Source: Bursaphelenchus xylophilus (taxonomy: Eukaryota; Nematoda; Chromadorea; Rhabditida; Aphelenchoididae). Taken from it: a stretch of 64,000 nucleotides of DNA. The translations under genes and the position numbers were made by a program. Where the stretch lies: assembly GCA_904066235.2 (NCBI GenBank), contig CAJFCV020000005.1, positions 10,907,501-10,971,500 on the forward strand, written 5' to 3'. Below, piece by piece: positions 24,001 to 34,204 of this stretch (position 1 is the stretch's first letter; the number at the start of each line of letters is the position of its first letter). A model generated the notes under the pieces. It did not search any database. It worked only from the letters and a program-made list of their open reading frames with translations, and was not told the origin of the DNA.

Positions 24001-24801
24001 ACTGAATCAGAAGCTTGAGAGCACGGTAATAACTGTGCCTTCTGCTCCGGAACCTCCCAAGCCTCAGCAATTCCCCGGATTCGAAGCCGTTCCTGATGAA
24101 GCCGATGAAAAAGTGAAGCAATTGCGGAAAGAGAGGGCCCGGCAATTTATGGCTGATCTGTTGAAGAGAAAACGCAATAAAAATGAGGAAAATCGACCGG
24201 TCGAGAAGCCAGAAGACGTCAAGGAATCTGTGAGAGAGGCTTTCGGAGAGGAGGAGCAGATCACGGAGTATCGGGAGAGAAGCGACGACGAAAAAAAGAC
24301 GGAGGAAAGTATTCCACCTCCCGAGAAGGTGCTGCCCGGATTAATCTTGAATTTGGTGCAGAAACAGGTGAACAAGCTGGTGGAGAAGGAGGAAAATGGA
24401 GAGAAGGAGAAGAGAGCAGATGATCGAGCTGAAAGTAGAGGGTCTAGGGACAGTGTGGAAAGTGATAGAAGCCGAGGAAGTTCGAGAAGAAGGAGTAGAT
24501 CAAGGTCAAGAAGAAGAAGGTCTAGAAGCCCGGAGAGACGAAGAAGATCCAGAAGCTCTTCAAGATCGAGAAGGGAGCGAAGTTCAAGCAGAAGTCCGAA
24601 AAGACGAAGGAGAAGGTCGAGAAGTCGGAGTTCAAGCTACAGAAGAAGATCACCAAGTCCAAGGTGGGTAGAATAAGATTTTTTTGGATTTTTTTGCTTT
24701 GAGAAAGGTAAAATACGAATTGAATTTGATTTATTTTTATTTATTTTACTTCCAGACATCGCTCCCATCGACGCCGCTACAGGTCCAGGTCCAGAAGTTG
24801 A
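19899..24801 (+). CDS. swp-1: SFSWAP / suppressor-of-white-apricot splicing regulator (full copy)
   Basis: Nuclear SR-like regulator of alternative splicing. Exons are 19899-19913, 19981-20105, 20638-20953, 22692-23096, 23242-23566, 23727-24663 and 24756-24801. Lengths sum to 2169, giving 722 aa with perfect phase. Domains in order: the DRY_EERY N-terminal domain (DFLVIGYESRLFP, LLIPWNDDESLLIDRFDCR; acidic middle), SURP1 (IERTAKFVVLNGPQMEVII...FYKFM, exon 4), DYLHPLLS, SURP2 (VVEQINLAARYVAVNGAYAE...NPNIIFYHTKIRYFQCKLN, exons 5-6), RQFMADLLKRKRNK, and a long RS tail finishing HRSHRRRYRSRSRS in the last exon. The 1.7-kb intron 3 (20954-22691) holds two mobile repeats. Intron 2 contains unused-looking splice-site pairs. 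Its 3' half is the seed of the downstream tandem array. Confidence 0.95.
21078..21523. mobile_element. Complete CAGGGGAAGT-ended element in swp-1 intron 3
   Basis: Ends CAGGGGAAGTACTCCAAGTG and CTTGGAGCACTTCCCCTG, with TAA on both sides. The interior matches the copy at 7436-7888 at most positions. No coding capacity. It is the best-preserved copy of the family in the window. Confidence 0.8.
21600..22665. repeat. Foldback element, about 1.05-kb inverted repeat
   Basis: The two arms meet near 22118 at a GATAGTGCTGATTTC / GAATCAGCACTATC hairpin. They contain nested copies of GGACGATTGGGAAAA, AAACTGAAAAGTATTATTTT and TCGATGGTGATGATTTC. The transcript of this swp-1 intron should fold into a long imperfect duplex. 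Related elements lie at 56885-57955 and 59768-60270. Confidence 0.8.
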
Positions 24802-24989
24802 AAAATATTATACTTGATCATTCGATTGTTAATGTTTGTTTTTTTGAAGTTTAACGATAAATAAATATTCTTTTAAGAAATACATTAAAATGTATTCAAA
24901 TTGGTGTTTTTTAATAGCAAAATAAAGAATAAAGAAACTGGGAATAGAAAGTTTAGAAAAGGTAAGGAAATTTGACAAGTTTTTGGTGA

Positions 24990-25347
24990 TTATATTACAC
25001 TTGGTTCAGAAATGTCATGAATTTTTTGAAATGGCCATAACTGATTGCCAAGTTGTTTTACAATGGTAAAAACAGGTCCTACTTTTACTTGAGGGCCTGT
25101 TTGAAATTCCAAAAATGGTATGGCAGAAAAAAATTTCAAATCCAAAGCGTGCGATTGCGCATGAGAATAGGCCTAAAATTTCTGCGCAACGCCTGTTTCT
25201 GCGCAATAATTGGGCGGGGCACGTGGACAGAAAATTCCGGAAGCGCCGAAAGTCAGCGCCTATAGGCTTATTCATTGATTTCGCAGCCTACTGTGAGGTG
25301 ATTTTTCAAATTTGCTCTTGATTTTCTTGATTCTTCATTAAATCATC
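24990..25347 (+). promoter_or_regulatory. Conserved upstream region of the homeobox genes
   Basis: About 350 bp immediately 5' of the homeobox ATG are kept in all four units. They include a GC box fused to an E-box, TGGGCGGGGCACGTGGAC (25211-25228; others at 29523-29540, 34594-34611 and 38779-38796). They also include repeated TTTCTGCGCAA motifs and CGCCTATAGGC just upstream. The conservation and motifs suggest a promoter; function is inference. Confidence 0.5.
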
Positions 25348-26283
25348 ATGTATAATGTCCCATGCCCCGTTTATGCTTATGTCCCTGCCTTTTATGACCC
25401 TTCCATGGTCCTAGATTCCTCTTCGGGGTATCGAGGACCAGTTCCGATTGTTTTGCCTCAGGCAAATTTGGTCGCGGAGGCTGGTTTGGCCTCAAATTTG
25501 ATTTTAGGCGGGATTGGACGGGTCCAAAGTGGCAGGATCCAGAAGAAGGAGAAGAAGTTCGCCCGAACCAAGTGGTCGGCGGCCCAGGAGAAGACGCTGG
25601 CCGAGGCGTTCGCGGAGAGTCAAGACATTGGCTCGCGAATGTCGGAGCTGGTGGACTCAACTGGGCTGCCGGAGAAGACCATCAAGGTCTACTTCGCCAA
25701 CCACCGGGCGCGATGTAAGAAGAGCCAGAAGGAGGAGAAGCCACGCAAGCCAGGGCGCCCACGTAAGTTGACGGAGGTAAGTGAGGGATACGGGAGTTTA
25801 GAGGGCTCCCCCGACTTTGCAGGTGGCTTGGAGCAAGTGCAATATATGAACCATGGATATTCAAGTCAAAACTTGAATATCCATGGTCAATATAATACAC
25901 CTGTTCAAAACCAGGCTCAATTCGCCTCGGGCAATTATTACTGCCAACCACAAAATGGTTACAGTAATCCGGTGGAATTTGCGGAGTACAGTGACCCATC
26001 AGCGAATTATTATCCGCAGATGGCCTACTGTACTCCACAAATCCCGCAGGAGTACTGCAACAATTTTGTGACTGGAGATAATATGCCCTCGGGGCAAATT
26101 GAGCAAAGTCCGAGTTCGGAGGCTCCATTGGAGCAGTCGAACAAGGACTTCCTGCAAAATGCCATGCAAATTGCTGGCATTGAATCGGCGGAGGAGACGC
26201 AACCTGCGCCCCAGAGTTCGGAGGCGCAAACTGCGCCCGAGGACAATTGGGACGAGGTTTTAGAAGGGTTTGAAAATTATTGA
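25348..26283 (+). CDS. Divergent homeodomain protein with AT-hook-like motif, copy 1
   Basis: A single open frame of 311 aa, presumed nuclear DNA-binding factor. Residues about 70-127 read as a homeodomain: RTKWSAAQEKTLAEAF for helix 1 and TIKVYFANHRARCKK for helix 3. The usual helix-3 Trp is Tyr and the usual WFQNRR appears as YFANHR, with the Asn and following Arg kept. Directly after comes PRKPGRPRK, AT-hook-like. Residues 165-255 are rich in Q, N, Y and P. The C-terminus is acidic (APEDNWDEVLEGFENY). A GTAAGT...TTTGCAG stretch of 46 nt after codon 143 could act as an intron, but removing it would end the frame 8 codons later. The ATG was chosen because it begins the frame and is conserved in all copies. 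I cannot assign a known class. Confidence 0.85.
   Translation: MYNVPCPVYAYVPAFYDPSMVLDSSSGYRGPVPIVLPQANLVAEAGLASNLILGGIGRVQSGRIQKKEKKFARTKWSAAQEKTLAEAFAESQDIGSRMSELVDSTGLPEKTIKVYFANHRARCKKSQKEEKPRKPGRPRKLTEVSEGYGSLEGSPDFAGGLEQVQYMNHGYSSQNLNIHGQYNTPVQNQAQFASGNYYCQPQNGYSNPVEFAEYSDPSANYYPQMAYCTPQIPQEYCNNFVTGDNMPSGQIEQSPSSEAPLEQSNKDFLQNAMQIAGIESAEETQPAPQSSEAQTAPEDNWDEVLEGFENY
25912..26107. repeat. Coding quasi-palindrome inside the homeobox gene
   Basis: Centred near 26009 (CATCAGCGAATTATTATC and mirror). The two arms of about 98 nt are reverse complements at roughly 70-75% of positions by eye, without gaps. Consequently the antisense strand is open and encodes a similar peptide (sense AYCTPQIPQEYCNNFV; antisense HCTPQIPPDYCNHFV). 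Present at the same place in the other three copies. A second, shorter palindrome, CCATGGATATTCAAG with its mirror, lies at 25851-25886. Confidence 0.85.
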
Positions 26284-27385
26284 ATGGGATTTTTAGTAAT
26301 TTTTTATTATAAAATAAAATACAAAAAAAAATAGTTAATTTTTTAAATTATTTTTAATTATTTGTTAATTTACAAAAAAAAATAAAAAAAAATCCAAAAA
26401 TATTGTTTTTAATCTACAAAAAAAATAAAAAATCTAAAAAAAAATACTTTTTTAATTTAATTATTTTAATTGATATAAAAAAATAAAAAATATAAAAAAA
26501 AATTTTTTAATTTTTTAAATTTACTTATTTTTTTATTTTTCCATTTTGTCTTATTTTCTCTTATTGTTCACAATTTTTTTCTACATTTATCGTCTGTCTT
26601 CCCTCTTCAGTCTACACTGAACGCCGGGTTTCAGTGTGTTTTTGCGGGTTTGCTCCTTTCCCCGCCTTCGGGCGAAAAAGGAATTTCCTCTTCGAAGATC
26701 GACCGCCTTGCCGTGGCGAAGAGGCTTTTAATACCAAGAGTCGATCAAAACTTTTCAAAAAAATAATAATATTTTTAGCAAAAACACCTCAATTTTAGGA
26801 AATTTCAGCGAGATATTCAACGATCTTTTCTGGCCGAGAGAGTGTGCAAAATGCGGAGAACCAGAGAGAAAAACACTTTTTGGCCATATCTAGGCCAATT
26901 TTGCGGGGAAAAAATTAATTTTTGTAGGAATATTACACTCTACAGTAAAAATAGACGTGCTAATTTCCATGCCAAAATTCACAAAAAAGTGTCAAATTTT
27001 GACCAACTTTCGGCCTAAAAATCTTAGTCATTACTGCATAACGCGATCTAAAAATCTCGCATATTTCATAGAAAAAATTTTTCTAAATTTGCGCCAAGTT
27101 TCATCGAAATCTGAGGGTCGTATTTTGAGCATTTTCCATCATAACTTTTAGCCGATTTAACCCAAAAATGATGACTAAAATTAGTGAGAAGGGGCGGAAA
27201 TTACCATTCTCAATTTCCTAATCCAACCTCGTTTTCTACGTCAAAAAGTTTAAAAAAATTTCCACCTGCCCTCCACCATTTATTCCGCTTATTTCAAAGT
27301 GTAAACTTGCGTCACGTTTGCCGAGACCGCCGCGAAAGATGACGAGTGTTCGGAGGAGAATGGTAGGGAGACTTGGTTGCTGTAT
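26284..27385. other. Homeobox 3' flank: A/T-rich tract, conserved block, worn transposon
   Basis: 26290-26580 is almost only A and T in short runs. 26600-26760 is a block kept in all units, with the hairpin CACTGAA...TTCAGTG. 26790-27140 is a fragment of the CAGGGGAAGT family interior. No gene is supported. The same order recurs at 30596-32150, 35670-36650 and 39852-40640. Confidence 0.5.
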
Positions 27386-27430
27386 CAGTCTGTCGGGAAA
27401 ATAGTGGGGGCTCGCCATTATTTTCCCGTC
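27386..27430. repeat. Unit 1/2 junction hairpin
   Basis: CAGTCTGTCGGGAAAATAGT is followed a few bases later by GCCATTATTTTCCCG, then directly by swp-1 intron sequence (TCTGCGGAGATTTTG). The element end has been copied in inverted orientation at the fusion point. Confidence 0.75.
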
Positions 27431-27566
27431 TGCGGAGATTTTGGAGAGAGTTGAGGCGATTGTATTGGAGAAATTTAAGAGTTTTTGCCTAATTTATATT
27501 GGTTTATATCACTTTAGGTCAAAATTTTTGATTTTTTGGTATAAAGTAATGTTGTTGAGCTTCCAG

Positions 27567-29128
27567 TCGAACCCATACTCATCCCTCTACGCGATACACT
27601 CCGTTCAACCTCAAGAACCGCCAGAACCACCCGTAGAGCCAACCCCGTCGACATCGGGAGGCCTAGTATCATATGAAGAATCTCCGACGAAGCCTCAATG
27701 TTATGAGACCGATCCCACCGAGATTCACAATTATAACACATGGCATCAGAACTTTTATCAACGACCCACTCCTTTTTATCCCGGACCACCACTGGTCCCA
27801 GTACAGCCCGAGAAAGAAGTGGTGGAGCAGATTAATTTGGCAGCCAGATATGTCGCTGCGAATGGAGCATACGCTGAGAGACGGTTATTGGGTAAGTAGC
27901 TGAGAGAGTGAAGATTAATTTTTAACTTGGATTGGACAGTAATTTTGGTCTTCAACGCGAAAAATGACAGGTTTTGACATCAGATGTCTAGTGTAATATA
28001 ATTTTTTGGAAAATTGTACTGTTCTGATGATCTGACTGGATTCTTTTGCAGATAACCGCACTCCACTCAGCTTCCTCTACCCCGACAACCCGAATATCAT
28101 ATTCTACCACACGAAAATACGGTATTTTCAATGCAAATTGAACCCCTATTCGGCCGACTTCACCAAGAGCAAATATTTTTATATGATGGAAGGCAATGAA
28201 GCAGAGAATAACCATCAGAATGGACTGACAAATTCCGCGAGAATTGGAGGACAGCGCTATGATCAGCCATCGACATCAGTGGGATATAAAATTTTGGGAA
28301 ATTCAAATGAGTTGGGCGGAAGTGGACTGAATCAGAAGCTCGAGAGCACGGTAATTACCGTCCCATCAGCTCCGGAACCTCCCAAGCCTCAGCAATTCCC
28401 CGGATTCGAAGCCGTTCCAGATGAAGCCGACGAAAAAGTGAAGCAATTGCGGAAAGAGAGGGCCCGGCAATTTATGGCTGATCTGTTGAAGAGAAAACGC
28501 AATAAAAATGAGGAAAATCGACCGGTCGATAAGGCAGAAGACGTCAAGGAGTCTGTCAGAGAGGCTTTCGGAGAGGAAGAGCAGATCACGGAGTATCGGG
28601 AGAGAAGCGACGACGAAAAAAAGACGGAGGAAAGTATTCCACCTCCCGAGAAGGTGCTGCCCGGATTAATCTCAGAATTTGGTACAGAAACAGGTGAAAA
28701 AGTTGGTGGAGAAGGAGGAAAATGGAGAGAAGGAGAAGAGAGCAGATGATCGAGCAGAAAGTAGAGGGTCTAGGGAGAGTGTGGAAAGCGATAGAAGCCA
28801 AGGAAGTTCGAGAAGACGGAGTAGATCAAGGTCAAGAAGAAGAAGGTCTAGAAGCCCGGAGAGACGAAGAAGATCCAGAAGCTCTTCAAGATCGAGAAGA
28901 GAGCGAAGTTCGAGCAGAAGTCCAAAGAGAAGAAGGAGAAGGTCGAGAAGTCGGAGTTCAAGCTACAGAAGAAGATCACCAAGTCCAAGGTGGGTAGAAT
29001 AAGATTTTCTTGGATGTTTTTGTTTTGAAAAAAGCTAAAATACTAATCGAATTTGATTTATTTTTATTTATTTTACTTCCAGACATCGCTCCCATCGACG
29101 CCGCTACAGGTCCAGGTCCAGAAGTTGA
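27567..29128 (+). pseudogene. swp-1 3' half, copy 2 (SURP2 + RS tail), frameshifted
   Basis: Exons equivalent to 5-7 lie at 27567-27891, 28052-28989 and 29083-29128, with intact splice sites, but nothing like exons 1-4 precedes them. Exon 6 has one extra base near 28674 (ATCTCAGAATTT against ATCTCGAATTT in copy 3). This shifts the frame before the RS domain, so the readable product stops near 28747. It is a partial duplicate, probably non-coding or at most an alternative 3' end. Confidence 0.85.
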
Positions 29129-29659
29129 AAAAATATTGTACTTGATCATTCGATTGTTAATGTTTGTCTTTTTGAAGTTTAACGATAAATAAATATTCTT
29201 AATGTATTGAAATCGGTATTTTTTAATAGTAAAATAAAGAATAAAGAAATTGGGAATAGAAAATTTAGGAAAGGTAAGGAGATTTGACAAGTTTTTGGTC
29301 ATTATATTACACTTTTTTCAGAAATGTCATGAATTTTTTGAAATGCCTATAACTGATTGCCAAGTTGTTTTACAATGGTAAAAACAGGTCCTACTTTTAC
29401 TTGAGGGCTTGTTTCAAATTTCAAAAATCGTATGGCAGAAAAAAATTCAAATCCAAAGCGTGCGATTGCGCAAGAAAATAGGCCTAAAATTTCTGCGCAA
29501 GCGCTTGTTTCTGCGCAATAATTGGGCGGGGCACGTGGACAGAAAATTGCGGAAGCGCCGAAACTCAGCGCCTATAGGCTTATTCATTGATTTCGCAGCC
29601 TACTGTGCGGTGATTTTTCAATTTGCTCTTGATTTTCGTTGATTTTTCATTAAATCATC

Positions 29660-30595
29660 ATGTATAATGTTCCATGCCCCGTTTACTCGTATGTCCCTGC
29701 GTTTTATGACCCTTCCATGGTCCAAGATGCCTCTTTGGGGTATCAAGGACCAGTCCCAATTGTTTTGCCTCAGGCAAATTTAGTCGCGGAGGCTGGTTTG
29801 GCCTCAAATTTGATTTTAGGCGGGATTGGACGGGTCCAAAGTGGAAGGATCCAGAAGAAGGAGAAGAAGTTCGCCCGAACCAAGTGGTCGGCGACCCAGG
29901 AGAAGATACTGGCCGAGGCGTTCGCGGAGAGTCAAGACATTGGCTCGCGAATGTCGGAGCTGGTGGACTCAACTGGGCTGCCGGAGAAGACCATCAAGGT
30001 CTACTTCGCCAACCACCGGGCGCGATGCAAGAAGAGCCAGAAGGAGGAGAAGCCACGCAAGCCAGGGCGCCCACGTAAGTTGACGGAGGTAAGTGAGGGA
30101 TACGGGAGTTTAGAGGGCTCCCCCGACTTTGCAGGTGGCTTGGAGCAAGTGCAATATATGAACCATGGATATTCAGGTCAAAACTTGAATATCCATGCTC
30201 CATATATTGCACCTGCTCAAAACCAGGCTCAATTTGCCTCGGGCAATTATTACTGTCCACCACAAAATGGTTACAGTAATCCGGTGGGATTTGCAGAGTA
30301 CAGTAACCCATCAGCGAATTATTATCCGCAGATGGCCTACTGTACTCCACAAATCCCACAGGAGTACTATGGCAATTTTGCGAGTGGAGATAATATGCCC
30401 TCGGGGCAAATTGAGAAAAGTCCGATTTCGGAGGCACCTTTGGAGCAGTCGAACGAGGATTTCCTACAAAATGCCATGCAAATTGCTGGCATTGAATCGG
30501 CGGAGGAGCCGCAACCTGCGCCCCAGAGTTCGGAGGCGCAAACTGCGCCCGAGGACAATTGGGACGAGGTTTTAGAGGGTTTTGAAAATTATTGA
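29660..30595 (+). CDS. Divergent homeodomain protein, copy 2
   Basis: 311 aa, open throughout and collinear with copy 1. The homeodomain differs only in single residues (for example A79T and T83I in helix 1). PRKPGRPRK and the acidic tail are unchanged. Changes concentrate in the Q/N/Y-rich part, where the short palindrome is less perfect (ATTCAGG against ACTTGAAT). It has its own E-box/GC-box upstream. Possible expression is inferred only from the open frame and conserved flank. Confidence 0.83.
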   Translation: MYNVPCPVYSYVPAFYDPSMVQDASLGYQGPVPIVLPQANLVAEAGLASNLILGGIGRVQSGRIQKKEKKFARTKWSATQEKILAEAFAESQDIGSRMSELVDSTGLPEKTIKVYFANHRARCKKSQKEEKPRKPGRPRKLTEVSEGYGSLEGSPDFAGGLEQVQYMNHGYSGQNLNIHAPYIAPAQNQAQFASGNYYCPPQNGYSNPVGFAEYSNPSANYYPQMAYCTPQIPQEYYGNFASGDNMPSGQIEKSPISEAPLEQSNEDFLQNAMQIAGIESAEEPQPAPQSSEAQTAPEDNWDEVLEGFENY

Positions 30596-31078
30596 ATGGG
30601 ATTTTTAGTAATTTTTTATTATAAAAAATATAAAATACAAAAAAAATTTTTTTTTAATTATTTTTAATTATTTTTTAATTTAAAAAAAGTAAAAAAGCCA
30701 AAAAAATATTCTTTTTAATTTACAAAAAAAATAAAAAATCAAAAAAAATCTTTTTTATTTAATTATTTTAATTGATATAAAAAAATAAAAAATCAAAAAA
30801 AAAATTTTTTAATTTTTTTTATTTCATTATTTTTTATTTTTTCATCTTGTCTTATTTTCTCTTATTTTTCATGATTTTTTCTATCTTTATGGTCTGTCTT
30901 CCCTCCTCAGTCTACACTGAACGCCGGGTTTCAGTGTGTTTTTGCGGGTTTATTCCTTTCCCCGCCTTCGGGCGAAAAAGGAATTTCCTCTTCGAAGATC
31001 GACCGCCTTGCCGTGGCGAAGAGGCTTTTAATACCAAGAGTCGATCAAAACTTTTCAAAAAAATATTACTATTTTTTC

Positions 31079-31650
31079 AGCCGTAGTGGACGTTTTTGTC
31101 CCCACACCGGTTTTGTCCCCAGTACGTTTTTGTCCCCAAGCTGGATAGTGCGATTAAAAATTATGCATTCAAATGTTAATCCTGTTGGTTTGGTGCCCAG
31201 TACTGCTCTAACAACATGTTCTTAGTGCTTGGTACTGTATAGTACGAGGTGGTACTATATAGCACGAGGTAAAAATTAAGCCATAACACGTCAATGCTAT
31301 GGGTTTGAAGCCCAGTACTTCTCAAAAATGTGTTTTAGCACATGGTACTATATAGCACGAATTTGTTTTTGCACAAAATGCACGTTTGATCAGTACTGCA
31401 TACCAAAACAACGTCATTCACGCGTTATAGCTTAATTTTTACCTCGTGCTATATAGTACCACCTTGTACTATACAGTACCAAGTCCTAAAAACACATTTT
31501 TTGAGCAGTACTGGGCGCCAAACCAACAGCATTAACATCTGAATGCATAATTTTTAATCGTACTATCCAGCTTGGGGACAAAAACGTCCTGGGGACAAAA
31601 CCGTCTTGGGGACAAAACCGGGGTGGGGACAAAACCGGGCCCAATCATTT
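31079..31650. mobile_element. Foldback insertion unique to unit 2 (GGGGACAAAA ends)
   Basis: The arms run from TGGACGTTTTTGTCCCCA on the left to TGGGGACAAAACCGGG on the right and share TATCCAGCTTGGGGACAAAA-type sequence. They meet around 31360 after nested TATAGTACCA/GGTACTATA hairpins. It accounts for most of the extra length of this unit, so it arrived after the duplication. Non-coding. Confidence 0.8.
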
Positions 31651-32277
31651 TTAGCAAAAACACCACGATTTTAGGAAATTTCAGCGAGATATTCAACGAT
31701 CTTTTCTGGCCGAGAGAGTGTGCAAAATGCGGAGAATCAGAGAGAAAAACATTTTTTGGCCATATCTAGGCCAATTTTGCGGGGAAAAAATTAATTTTTT
31801 GTGAAAATATTACACTCTACAGTAGAAATAGACATGCAAGTTTTCATGTCAAAATTCGAAAAAAAATGTCAAATTTTGACCAACTTTTAGCCTAAAAATC
31901 TCAGTCATTTCTGCATAACGCGATCTAAAAAGCTCGCATATTTCATAGGAAAAATTTCTCTAAATTTGTATCAAGTTTCATCAAAATCTCAGTGTCGTAA
32001 TTTGAGCATTTTCTATCGCAACTTTAACCCAAAAAAGATGACTAAAATTAGTGAGAAGGGGCGGAAATTACCATTCCCAATTTCCTAATCCAACCCAGTG
32101 TTCTACGTCAAAAAGTAGTAAAAATATTCCCACCTACCCTCCACCATTTATTCCGCTTATTTCAAAGTGTAAACTTGCGTCACGACAATGGGGGCACGAA
32201 CTCTTTTTTTCCGCACAAAGTCACGAAATTTCGGCCTCGATCGGAGCCCATAATTATCGCCGAGGCCTGCGGGCAGC

Positions 32278-32323
32278 ATGGTGGAGCGGCATTCTTGGCT
32301 GGAGGACTATCGATTAATGCGAG
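32278..32323 (+). pseudogene. Duplicated first exon of the 107-aa gene (unit 2)
   Basis: 46 nt, ATGGTGGAGCGGCATTCTTG onward, ending GCGAG|GTAGGG like the functional copy at 40778. No second exon follows, because the unit ends at the junction hairpin. An orphan exon. Confidence 0.7.
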
Positions 32324-32478
32324 GTAGGGCTACTTTTAGCTAGACAAGCATGGTTGTACATGGTGTTTGAGTGCTTGCTGCGGGGTTGGCGACCGAAATG
32401 TATCGGACGTTTGCCGAGACCGCCGCGAAAGATGACGAGTGTTCGGAGGAGAATGGTAGGGAGATTTGGTTGCTGTAT

Positions 32479-32526
32479 CAGTCTGTCGGGAAAATAATGG
32501 CGGCTCGCCATTATTTTCCCGTCTGC
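32479..32526. repeat. Unit 2/3 junction hairpin
   Basis: CGGGAAAATAATGGC and GCCATTATTTTCCCG form a perfect 15-bp stem with a GGCTC loop, fused to swp-1 intron sequence on the right. Confidence 0.8.
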
Positions 32527-32658
32527 GGAGATTTTGGAGAGAGTTGAGGCGATTGTATAGGAGAAATTTAAGAGTTTTTGACTAATTTATATTGGTTTAT
32601 ATCACTTTAGGTCAAAATTTTTGATTTTTGGTATAAAGTAATGGTGTTGAGCTTCCAG

Positions 32659-34204
32659 TCGAACCCATACTCATCCCTCTACGCGATACACTCCATTCAA
32701 CCTCAGGAACCACTAGAACCACCCGTAGAACCAGCCCCGTCGACATCGGAAGGCCTAGTATCATATGAAGAATCTCCGACGAAGCCTCAATGTTATGAGA
32801 CCGATCCCACCGAGATTCACACTTATAACACATGGCATCAGAACTTTTATCAGCGACCCACCCCTTTTTATCCCGGACCACCACTGGTCCCAGTACAGCC
32901 GGAGAAAGAAGTGGTGGAGCAGATTAATTTGGCAGCCAGATATGTCGCTGCGAATGGAGCATACGCTGAGAGACGGTTATTGGGTAAGTAATAAAGAGTG
33001 TGAAGATTAATTTTCAACTTGGTTTGGACAGTAATTTTGGTCTTCAACGCGAAAAATGACAGGTTTTGACATCAGATGTCTAGTGTAATATAATTTTTTG
33101 GAAGATTGTACTGTTCTGATGATCTGACTGGATTCTTTTGCAGATAACCGCACTCCACTCAGCTTCCTCTACCCCGACAACCCGAATATCATATTCTACC
33201 ACACGAAAATACGGTATTTTCAATGCAAATTGAACCCCTATTCGGCCGCCTTCACCAAGAGCAAATATTTTTATATGATGGAAGGCAATGAAGCAGAGAA
33301 TAACCATCAGAATGGACTGGCAAATTCAGCGAGAATTGGAGGACAACGTTATGATCAGCCATCGACATCAGTGGGATATAAAATTTTGGGAAATTCAAAT
33401 TTGGGCGGAAGTGGACTGAATCAGAAGCTTGAGAGCACGGTAATAACTGTGCCTTCTGCTCCAGAACCTCCCAAGCCTCAGCAATTCCCCGGATTCGACG
33501 CTGTTCCTGATGAAGCCGACGAAAAAGTGAAGCAATTGCGGAAAGAGAGGGCCCGACAATTTATGGCAGACCTTTTGAAAAGAAAACGCAATAAAAATGA
33601 GGAAAATCGACCGGTCGATAAGGCTGAAGACGTCAAACAGTCTGTGAGAGAGGCTTTCGGAGAGGAAGAGCAGATCACGGAGTATCGGAAGAGAAGCGAC
33701 GACGAAAAAAGACGGAGGAAAGTATTGCACCTCCCGAGAAGGTGCTACCCGGATTAATCTCGAATTTGGTACAGAAACAGGTGAACAAGCTGGTGGAGAA
33801 GGAGGAAAATGGAGAGAAGGAGAAGAGAGCAGATCATCGAGCAGAAAGTAGAGGGTCTAGGGAGAGTGTGGAAAGCGATAGAAGCCGAGGAAGTTCGAGA
33901 AGAAGGAGTAGATCAAGGTCAAGAAGAAGAAGGTCTAGAAGCCCGGAGAGACGAAGAAGATCCAGAAGCTCTTCAAGATCGAGAAGAGAACGAAGTTCGA
34001 GCAGAAGTCCGAAAAGACGAAGGAGAAGGTCGAGAAGTCGGAGTTCAAGCTACAGAAGAAGATCACCAAGTCCAAGGTGGGTAGAATAAGATTTTTTTGG
34101 ATGTTTTTGCTATAAAAAAGCTAAAATACGAATTGAATTTTATTTATTTTGCTTTCAGGCATCGCTCCCATCGACGCCGCTACAGATCCAGGTCCAGAAG
34201 TTGA
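32659..34204 (+). pseudogene. swp-1 3' half, copy 3, frameshifted
   Basis: Exon equivalents are 32659-32983, 33144-34076 and 34159-34204. Exon 6 lacks one codon (NDLGG becomes NLGG) and has one A fewer in an A-run near 33705-33710. The frame shifts and stops near 33755 before the RS region. Because the lesion is in a homopolymer, a sequencing error should be excluded. Exons 1-4 are absent. Confidence 0.83.

Noticed and set aside
24396..24671. Overlapping frames in the RS region of swp-1 and its copies
   Set aside because: Arg/Ser codon repeats keep two other frames open. The RS frame is the one that joins the last exon in phase.
25682..26128. Antisense gene opposite the homeobox gene (148 codons; likewise in the other units)
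   Set aside because: Its openness follows from the quasi-palindromic sense sequence, and it has no conserved start or splice support. Kept as a finding about symmetry, not as a gene.
26600..26770. Small coding exon in the conserved ACACTGAACGCC block downstream of each homeobox gene
   Set aside because: The frame (TERRVSVCFCGF...) lacks a consistent start or acceptor across units and resembles no family. Conservation is explained by recent duplication.
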